From positions 1 to 64,000 of the forward strand of contig CAYYNB010000011.1 of the NCBI GenBank assembly GCA_964472565.1: a stretch of DNA of 64,000 bases. Direction: 5' to 3'. The position numbers and the translations under genes were made by a program. The notes beneath the pieces were generated by a model. That model had not been told where the DNA came from. It saw only the letters and a list, made by a program, of their open reading frames with translations, and did no database searches. Origin of the DNA: DATAMF01 sp964472565. GTDB taxonomy: Bacteria > Chloroflexota > Anaerolineae > Aggregatilineales > Aggregatilineaceae. This document shows, in pieces, positions 58,274 to 64,000 of the stretch; the stretch's first letter is position 1; every line of letters starts with the position of its first letter.

Positions 58274-59293
58274 ATGAGCGACAAGGGGCGGGACAAAGCA
58301 CTCGAAGCTGCACTGGCCGACCTGACGAAACGATTCGGTGACGGTACCATTATCCGCCTGGGTGATGCCCAGCATTTGCATGTGGACTCTATTTCCACCG
58401 GGTCGTTAGCTGTTGACCTTGCCATCGGGGTCGGCGGCATTCCACGGGGCCGTGTAACCGAAATTTACGGCCCCGAAAGTTCCGGCAAAACCACGCTCTG
58501 TCTGCACACCATTGCCGAAGCTCAGAAATTAGGCGGTGTTTGCGCTTTTATCGACATGGAACACGCTCTCGATCCGGCTTATGCCGCGCGTATTGGCGTG
58601 GATGTGAACAATCTCTACATCTCCCAGCCCGACACGGCTGAACAGGCGCTCGAAATTGCCGATGCGTTGGTCCGCAGCAGCGCACTGGATGTGATCGTGC
58701 TGGACAGTGTGGCCGCGTTGGTTCCCGAAGCCGAACTCGAAGGTGAGATGGGCGATACACATGTTGGGCTGCAAGCCCGCCTTATGAGCCAGGCACTCCG
58801 CAAGCTCTCCGGTGCGATCAAACAGTCTAACACCGTGATGATCTTCACCAACCAACTGCGCGAAAAAGTTGGCGTGATGTTCGGCAACCCCGAAACGACC
58901 AGCGGTGGCCGCGCTCTCAAATTTTATGCCAGTGTCCGTCTCGACATTCGCCGCATCCAGGGCATCAAAGCCGGCGGTGATACGGTTGGCAACCGGACCC
59001 GTGTCCGCGTCACCAAAAACAAGGTCGCGCCGCCTTTCCGCGAGGCCGAGTTCGACATTATGTTTAACGAAGGCGTGAGCAAAGTCGGCGATATTCTGGA
59101 CATTGCCAGCAATCTGGGGGTTGTTGAAAAACGCGGTGCATTCTTCCGCTACCAGGATCAGACCATTGGGCAGGGCCGCGAAAATGCCAAGCAGTATCTG
59201 CGCGAAAACCCTGTCATTGCTTTGCAAATCGAAAATGTAGTCCGCGAAGAACATGGCCTGCCGCCGCTAAACGGTGTAAGCGAAAAATCCTAG
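58274..59293 (+). CDS. recA: RecA recombinase
   Basis: The 339-residue protein carries out homologous recombination and triggers the SOS response. It is a complete RecA: Walker A GPESSGKTT (66-74), ICAFIDMEHALDP-type MAW motif (near 93), Walker B DVIVLDSVAALVP (about 138-150), loop L1 EGEMGDTHVGLQARLMSQAL, the allosteric FTNQLREKVGVMFGNPETT (about 195-213) with the conserved Gln, and loop L2. The C-terminal domain is short. AGAGGAAT lies before the ATG at 58274. No LexA box was searched for with certainty and none is obvious in the short leader. Confidence 0.97.
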   Translation: MSDKGRDKALEAALADLTKRFGDGTIIRLGDAQHLHVDSISTGSLAVDLAIGVGGIPRGRVTEIYGPESSGKTTLCLHTIAEAQKLGGVCAFIDMEHALDPAYAARIGVDVNNLYISQPDTAEQALEIADALVRSSALDVIVLDSVAALVPEAELEGEMGDTHVGLQARLMSQALRKLSGAIKQSNTVMIFTNQLREKVGVMFGNPETTSGGRALKFYASVRLDIRRIQGIKAGGDTVGNRTRVRVTKNKVAPPFREAEFDIMFNEGVSKVGDILDIASNLGVVEKRGAFFRYQDQTIGQGRENAKQYLRENPVIALQIENVVREEHGLPPLNGVSEKS

Positions 59294-59325
59294 CCTATCG
59301 ATTTGGGGGGCCAGATCGGAATGGA

Positions 59326-60291
59326 ATGATGAACCAACGTTTTGTCCGCTTCCTGGCTGGTTGTTTGTTATTTGTTGTGCCGCAATTCCATCCTGCCGCT
59401 GCTGCGCAGACGACCCCCTCCGCGATCTGTGTTTCTGCCTACACAGATGCCAATGGGAATGGTATGCGTGACAGCGGCGAAACCTCACTCGCCGGAGTCA
59501 AAGTCCATCTCCTGCTTTCGGGTGCAGTCATCGCCACCCATATCACGGCGGCTCAGGAATCCTACTGCTTTGAGAACTTGACTCCTGGCATCTATACCGT
59601 CCGGTTTGCCAGCAGTCCGACATACCGGATCACCACATCAAACGAAGGCACCTTTGAAATCGCATCCGGTCAGCGTCTCACCATTGATGCGGTGGGCGCA
59701 GTTCCTATTCCTAACACCTGGACCATCCAGAGCGCTCCATCCGAATCCAACGCGATTTGTGTCTCGACTTATGAGGATCGCAACGGAAACGCGCAGCGCG
59801 ACCCGGATGAACCCTCACTGGCGGGCATCAATGTGAATCTTGCGGTAGATGATGTCATTATCGGCACACATCTCATGGCGAGCGGCGAAAATAACTACTG
59901 CTTTGAGCCGCTGTCGCCCGACATTTACACCGTCGCCTTCGGCCAGAGTCCCACCGAGCGCGCCACCACCGGCCACAGCGCGACCTTTGCCCTTTCGCAG
60001 GGCCAGCGCCTCACGCTCGACGGCTACGGCGCGGTTTCTACGCCGATGGGCAGTCTGCGCGACACCATCAATACCCAGATCGTTGCCATCCAACCCGCCG
60101 ACGAGCCGCTGACCAATGAGGTCCGCCTGATGCTCGCCACTGCCGGATCGATGGTGGTGATGATTTTTATGATTGGTGCGGGATCAGTTTTGGTTGCGCT
60201 TGTGAACTGGCGGCGACCCCGGCGCAAAAAGCCTCAACCGCGCCAAACGGATACGCATAAACTCTCGAAAACGGAGCGGATAGGAAGATAG
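59326..60291 (+). CDS. Surface-anchored protein with two SdrB-type repeats
   Basis: The 321-residue protein has a signal peptide (about 1-27, ending AAAAQ), two SdrD-B-like domains (about 30-125 and 145-240), each opening with a Cys and a calcium-type loop (YTDANGNGMRDSGE and YEDRNGNAQRDPDE) and closing with YCFENLTPGIYTVRF or YCFEPLSPDIYTVAF, and one transmembrane helix (about 268-292) before a basic tail. It should sit in the membrane with both repeats outside. It lies 32 bases after recA, in the same direction, so cotranscription is possible although no functional link is known. Confidence 0.85.
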   Translation: MMNQRFVRFLAGCLLFVVPQFHPAAAAQTTPSAICVSAYTDANGNGMRDSGETSLAGVKVHLLLSGAVIATHITAAQESYCFENLTPGIYTVRFASSPTYRITTSNEGTFEIASGQRLTIDAVGAVPIPNTWTIQSAPSESNAICVSTYEDRNGNAQRDPDEPSLAGINVNLAVDDVIIGTHLMASGENNYCFEPLSPDIYTVAFGQSPTERATTGHSATFALSQGQRLTLDGYGAVSTPMGSLRDTINTQIVAIQPADEPLTNEVRLMLATAGSMVVMIFMIGAGSVLVALVNWRRPRRKKPQPRQTDTHKLSKTERIGR

Positions 60292-60295
60292 TGTT

Positions 60296-60631
60296 ATGCC
60301 AAATGGTGGAATAACACCTGACTGTTTCCATTGCAAGTGGTGTACAGGGCATCCATTTACCACTGAAGCCCCCTATTGTACATACCACAAAATAAATCTC
60401 CCTGTGCCAATTCGTGCATTTTGCTCCAGTTTCACAGATGCCGAACCTAGCGGTACAGATTGGCTGGATCAGATGTTAGATCGTAGCAAGCTCCAGAACG
60501 ACCACATGTATATTTGGCTTGGAGGCTATGAGGTCAGCTTCCACCATGTTCCTCTGGTAGCGGTTACGGAGTACGGCGCATGGACGAGGGAGAAATTCTT
60601 TGATGAATTGGAAAAATTGACATCAGAATAA
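60296..60631 (+). CDS. Small Cys-rich protein, unknown
   Basis: The 111-residue product begins with a Cys cluster (DCFHCKWCTGHP, then APYCTYHKIN and RAFCSSF), a possible zinc or iron-sulfur site, then a soluble alpha/beta part with HMYIWLGGYEVSFHHVPLV. It starts four bases after the SdrB-type gene, so it is probably translated from the same transcript. I know no family for it. Confidence 0.6.
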   Translation: MPNGGITPDCFHCKWCTGHPFTTEAPYCTYHKINLPVPIRAFCSSFTDAEPSGTDWLDQMLDRSKLQNDHMYIWLGGYEVSFHHVPLVAVTEYGAWTREKFFDELEKLTSE

Positions 60632-60636
60632 TCAAT

Positions 60637-61509
60637 TCAGCCCACTTTCAGCAGTTCGTACAGCGCGGTGATCAGTTCCCCGGCATCGATCCCACACCGC
60701 GCCAACAGAAGCGCCCCATAAGGATGCTGCGCCAGCGCCAGCAGCAGATGATCGGTCCCGGTGTAGTGGCTGCCTAATTGATCCGCCCGATCCACCGCAT
60801 GTTCGATCACATCTTCCAGCATGGTGCCCACGCTGGCTTGATTAAGATTTCGTTCCAGCCCTGCCACATCCAGTCCATATGTTTGCAGCAGCCGGCTTGC
60901 CATACTGCGCCGTTCGCGGGCCAGTACCAGCAGCAGATGTTCCAGGCTTACATGGTGTTCATCTGCCGCCAGTTGCTGCGCCGCGTTAAGCACCCGCCGC
61001 GAGAGTTCACTCAGCCGCGCCATGCGCTTAGCCGCTTCGACGCTCAATTCGGTCACGCCTTCATGCAGCATCAACCGCACCCGCCGCCGAATTTGATCAG
61101 GCGTAATCGCCAGCCGCCGCAGCAGATCCGGCACCCCACCTTCCCGGCTGCGGGCCAGCGCCAGCAGCAGATGTTCCGTCCCCACATAGTGATGCCCAAA
61201 CCACCGCGACTCGTCGTTTGCCAGGATGACCACGCGCGTTAAGGCATCGGTTAACGTGGGAGAATTCGAGGAACCACCCGTTTGGTGCAGCTCGCGGACT
61301 TCGCGCTCCGTCTGCTGGACATCCACTGTCAGCTCAGCCAGAATCAATGCACCCAGGCTTCCACTTTCCCGCAGAATGCCCGCGAACAGATGATCCGTAT
61401 CAACCGCATTATGCCCATATTCCTGGGCAAGCAGTCGCGCCTGGTTCATGGCGCGGCGTGCGTGTTGGCTGTAGCGATTGTCCAATACCATATGGGTTGA
61501 TCCCCGCAT
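60637..61509 (-). CDS. Stand-alone double Clp N-terminal domain protein
   Basis: The 290-residue protein consists of two Clp-N (double Clp repeat) domains: residues about 10-150 (ARRAMNQARLLAQEYGHNAVDTDHLFAGILRE, later HHYVGTEHLLLALAR) and about 165-290 (RRVLNAAQQLAADEHHVSLEHLLLVLARE, then SHYTGTDHLLLALAQHP). No AAA+ ATPase follows, so it cannot be a ClpA/B/C unfoldase. It may act as an adaptor or substrate-binding module for one, like ClpS or the ClpC N-domain. It is convergent with the small Cys-rich gene, which ends five bases away. Confidence 0.85.
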   Translation of the reverse strand: MRGSTHMVLDNRYSQHARRAMNQARLLAQEYGHNAVDTDHLFAGILRESGSLGALILAELTVDVQQTEREVRELHQTGGSSNSPTLTDALTRVVILANDESRWFGHHYVGTEHLLLALARSREGGVPDLLRRLAITPDQIRRRVRLMLHEGVTELSVEAAKRMARLSELSRRVLNAAQQLAADEHHVSLEHLLLVLARERRSMASRLLQTYGLDVAGLERNLNQASVGTMLEDVIEHAVDRADQLGSHYTGTDHLLLALAQHPYGALLLARCGIDAGELITALYELLKVG

Positions 61510-61647
61510 GCTTCATTCCAATTATAATCGCGTGGGACTCCCCGGCAAACGAAAAAGCCGCTCGGCACGCAGACAAGGACTTGTATCCTATGCCCTCATT
61601 TTTCTTGCGCAGGACTCAACAGGTGGATTTTATCCCCGCTGATTTGT

Positions 61648-61660
61648 TATAATGCGCGCC
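61648..61660 (+). promoter_or_regulatory. -10 box directly before a start codon (possible leaderless mRNA)
   Basis: TATAAT (61648-61653) lies seven bases before the ATG at 61661, which leaves no room for a ribosome binding site if it is used. The -35 region is weak. Confidence 0.45.
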
Positions 61661-62797
61661 ATGCACACAATCGGCCTTAATGCTCACTTGCTCACTGCCC
61701 AGGCCGGGTATCGCAGCGCTGGAATCAACGGCTACATCTACAACTTGCTCCAGGCTTTGCCCCAGGTCGATCCATCGTTCCAGTACATCGTGTGGACTGG
61801 TCGCCATGCACAGCCACCCGCCGAGCCTCGTTTAACCGTTCGCCGCACATCTTGGGGTACGGAAAAACCGCTCCGCCGGATACTTTGGGAACAGGTGATC
61901 CAGCCGTTTGCTGCTTGGCGCTCGTCTCCCGACTTATTGCACGCGTTGGCGTTTGTTTCACCCGTCCTCAGTCGTATCCCGTCCGTGGTGACGGTCTATG
62001 ATCTGAGTTTTGTTCATTATCCGGATCGTCTCCCAGCGGCACGCCGCCATTATCTTCAGTTGTTGACGAAACGCTCTTGTCTGCACGCGCGCCGTGTGAT
62101 CGCTATCTCACACAGCACCGCTCATGATCTCGTCGAAACCTTCCATATTCCCGCCAACAAAATCGACATCGCGCCGCCGGGTGTGGGGCCGCAGTTTCGC
62201 CCAGCCATGAGTTTTGACACCGAAGCCTTCCGCCACCGTCACAGCCTGCGAGAGCGTTTTCTCCTGTTTTTAGGCACATTGGAGCCGCGCAAAAATCTGC
62301 CTGTCCTGCTCCGCGCCTATGCCCGTCTGCCCATCCAGGATCGCACCCAGGTACATCTGGTCTTAGCGGGCGGCAAAGGCTGGATGTATGACGAGGTTTT
62401 CCGCACGATTGAAGAACAGGGAATTGCCGATACCGTACATTTGCCCGGCTACGTAGACGCGAACGATCTACCGTTGTGGTACAATGCCGCCGATGCATTG
62501 GTCTACCCGTCCATTTTTGAAGGTTTTGGTCTGCCTGTTATCGAAGCAATGGCCTGTGGGACACCGGTGCTGGTGTCGAATGTCTCGTCGCTTCCTGAAG
62601 CCGCCGGTGATACGGGCTATTGTCTGCCCCCCGATGATGTGGAGGCGTGGACGAGTGCGCTGGCCCATGTCATCCATAACGCCGCGTGGCGTGAAGAAGC
62701 GGGACACCGGGCAATGCAGCATGCAGCGCAGTTTAGCTGGCACGCAACCGCCGTCCAAACCGTCGCCAGCTATCAGAAGGCGCTTATGCTTTTGTAG
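61661..62797 (+). CDS. GT4-family glycosyltransferase
   Basis: The 378-residue protein is a GT-B, family 4 transferase that would move a sugar from a nucleotide donor to an acceptor, probably a lipid-linked glycan. Visible parts are the N-terminal Gly/Tyr segment AGYRSAGINGYIYNLLQAL (about 11-29), VVTVYDLSFVHYPD (about 111), FLGTLEPRKNLPVLLRAYA (about 204-222) and the donor-site EGFGLPVIEAMACGTPVLVS (about 287-306) with the EX7E pair. ATG at 61661 is chosen over one nine bases upstream. The next gene is a glycosylphosphotransferase 14 bases away, so the two form an exopolysaccharide operon. Confidence 0.9.
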   Translation: MHTIGLNAHLLTAQAGYRSAGINGYIYNLLQALPQVDPSFQYIVWTGRHAQPPAEPRLTVRRTSWGTEKPLRRILWEQVIQPFAAWRSSPDLLHALAFVSPVLSRIPSVVTVYDLSFVHYPDRLPAARRHYLQLLTKRSCLHARRVIAISHSTAHDLVETFHIPANKIDIAPPGVGPQFRPAMSFDTEAFRHRHSLRERFLLFLGTLEPRKNLPVLLRAYARLPIQDRTQVHLVLAGGKGWMYDEVFRTIEEQGIADTVHLPGYVDANDLPLWYNAADALVYPSIFEGFGLPVIEAMACGTPVLVSNVSSLPEAAGDTGYCLPPDDVEAWTSALAHVIHNAAWREEAGHRAMQHAAQFSWHATAVQTVASYQKALMLL

Positions 62798-62811
62798 GGG
62801 AACAGAAAATT

Positions 62812-64000
62812 ATGCACCGGATCGCTTTTTACCAGCCGCGTTGGCTGATGCCCTTGATCGACGCAGGTCTAGTCTTCGTTGCGTTTTTGCTTTCCTATTA
62901 TTTGCGCTACGAAGTCCAGTTTTTACAGCCCGTAGACGAAGCCAACGCCGCTCCTTTTACGCCCTATCTCCCCTATACTGGCCTCTTTGCAGCGCTGGTC
63001 CTGCTGTTTAATCGGAATGAGAGTCTCTACCGCGAACGTCGCGGTCGCACCTGGTGGGATGAAGTGTTCGCGCTTGGCAACAGCGCCACCAATACGGCTG
63101 TTGTAGTCATGGCCTTTAGCTTCCTTTTCCGCCCCTTAGTTTTTTCGCGTTTATTAATCGTCCAGGCGTCGTTATTGGTCGTTCTCTTGCAAGGGTTGTA
63201 CCGCTTGGGGATGCGTGGCTTACAGGCGCATCTGCGCAAACGCGGCGTAGGGGTCGAGCGGGTGCTGATCGTCGGCGCGGGTCCCGTTGGCCTCTCGGTG
63301 ATGCAGATCATCGTGGCCCGCTCCGATCTGGGCTACAAGCTGCTGGGGTTTGTGGACGACGATCCGAGTCGCGGTTCAACCGACATCGGGCGCGTCCCGG
63401 CGCTTGGCGGCGTCAGCACGCTGCCTCGTCTCATCAGCGAGTTGCAGATCGACACTGTGATCATCACTTTACCCTGGCAAACCCAGCGCAAAATCCTCGG
63501 CATCATTCGCGAATGCGAAAAAAAACATATCCGCGTTCGCACGGTCCCCGACCTCTTCGAACTCAGTTTGAGTCAGGTTCAGATCGAAATGCTGGGCGGA
63601 ATTCCGCTGCTGGGATTGAACGGTGAACCCAAGCTGCCCTCGACCAGCCGCCTGGTTAAACGTGCTCTGGATACGGCCCTGTCGCTGGTGGCGCTGCCCT
63701 TTGTCGGCCTGATTACCCTGTTCCTGATCATCGCTATCCGCCTGGACACCCCTGGTCCGGTCTTTTTTACACAGGAACGGGTGGGGTTGAACGGCAAACA
63801 TTTTAAGGTCTATAAATTCCGCTCTATGATCCAGAATGCGGAAGAGATGAAGGAACAGCTAATCCGCGCTACGGGCGAAGACCCGCGCCATCCCAAAGTG
63901 TTGAACGACCCGCGTATCACCCGTGTCGGGCGCTGGATTCGTCGCTTCAGTCTGGATGAAATTCCCCAAATCTGGAACATTTTCCGGGGCGAGATGAGTT
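62812..64000 (+). CDS. Exopolysaccharide polyprenyl glycosylphosphotransferase, cut by the window end
   Basis: The visible 396 residues belong to a WbaP/WcaJ-type enzyme that starts glycan synthesis by moving a sugar phosphate to undecaprenyl phosphate. Four N-terminal membrane helices (about 12-30, 48-65, 85-105, 110-125) are followed by a CoA-binding-like Rossmann part (ERVLIVGAGPVGLSVMQII, about 144-162), a fifth helix (about 285-310) and the catalytic domain: PVFFTQERVGLNGKHFKVYKFRSM and the last visible DEIPQIWNIFRGEMS. About 65 more residues should follow. AGGGGAA lies about 10 bases before the ATG. Confidence 0.9.
   Translation, partial: MHRIAFYQPRWLMPLIDAGLVFVAFLLSYYLRYEVQFLQPVDEANAAPFTPYLPYTGLFAALVLLFNRNESLYRERRGRTWWDEVFALGNSATNTAVVVMAFSFLFRPLVFSRLLIVQASLLVVLLQGLYRLGMRGLQAHLRKRGVGVERVLIVGAGPVGLSVMQIIVARSDLGYKLLGFVDDDPSRGSTDIGRVPALGGVSTLPRLISELQIDTVIITLPWQTQRKILGIIRECEKKHIRVRTVPDLFELSLSQVQIEMLGGIPLLGLNGEPKLPSTSRLVKRALDTALSLVALPFVGLITLFLIIAIRLDTPGPVFFTQERVGLNGKHFKVYKFRSMIQNAEEMKEQLIRATGEDPRHPKVLNDPRITRVGRWIRRFSLDEIPQIWNIFRGEMS

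Noticed and set aside
1..64000. CRISPR array or cas genes
   Set aside because: I saw no regularly spaced repeats and no Cas-like protein in the window.

Overview
The window looks like a piece of a Chloroflexota chromosome, probably Anaerolineae-like. This is inferred from the gene families (GAF/PAS hybrid kinases, a roadblock protein, an AIM24 protein, small membrane proteins with conserved start contexts, secreted VIT/VWA and SdrB-type proteins) and from a moderate to high GC content. I ran no database search, so the taxonomic call is an inference.

Positions 1-16684 form an accessory region. It ends exactly at the 3' end of a tRNA-Arg(ACG) gene (16684-16757, minus strand) and carries, next to that tRNA, a large serine recombinase that has lost its catalytic domain. 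The region is a graveyard of insertion sequences: an rve-type transposase remnant, an IS66 remnant, two relatives of one 1.3-kb rve-type element (one with a nonsense codon, one split by an ISAzo13-like element with a TTA target duplication), and fragments of beta-helix and RHS genes. Its cargo is a 1379-residue protein with collagen-like Gly-rich, coiled-coil/hydrophobic and SH3 parts, a secreted SGNH-like hydrolase, and an AT-rich RHS-tip/membrane-protein locus that resembles a displaced toxin-immunity module.

Positions 17000-64000 look like ordinary chromosome. They hold cyclophilin, M20 peptidase, an adenosine-specific kinase and a secreted glycosidase (17-21 kb); a PNPOx-like protein, a thioesterase and an NMT1/THI5-type ABC transporter (21-25 kb); a receiver protein and histidine kinase whose stop codons overlap (25.1-27.2 kb); a carbamoyltransferase with small membrane partners that resembles the saxitoxin SxtI/J/K trio (29.1-31.7 kb); a degenerate M28 peptidase, a VIT-VWA protein and a lipoprotein (32-36.6 kb); and proline dehydrogenase, an amidohydrolase, a DUF3267-like protein, a DHOD-like protein and a cupin (36.9-41.4 kb).

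A tight six-gene minus-strand operon follows (41.4-47.6 kb). It holds an SDR epimerase, diaminopropionate ammonia-lyase, an RmlC-like protein, an aldo/keto reductase, an AprA-like flavoprotein and an AprB-like ferredoxin. This combination is unusual and is the best candidate for an undescribed pathway in the core part. Next come AIM24 and HD proteins, tRNA-Ser, an ABC-F ATPase and a CoaE fusion (47.7-53.2 kb).

A four-gene signalling operon (roadblock, receiver-degenerate GGDEF, receiver-GAF, receiver-GAF-PAS-kinase) fills 53.3-57.9 kb. After tRNA-Gln come recA, an SdrB-type surface protein, an orphan double Clp-N protein, and the start of an exopolysaccharide locus (GT4 glycosyltransferase and a polyprenyl glycosylphosphotransferase cut by the window end).
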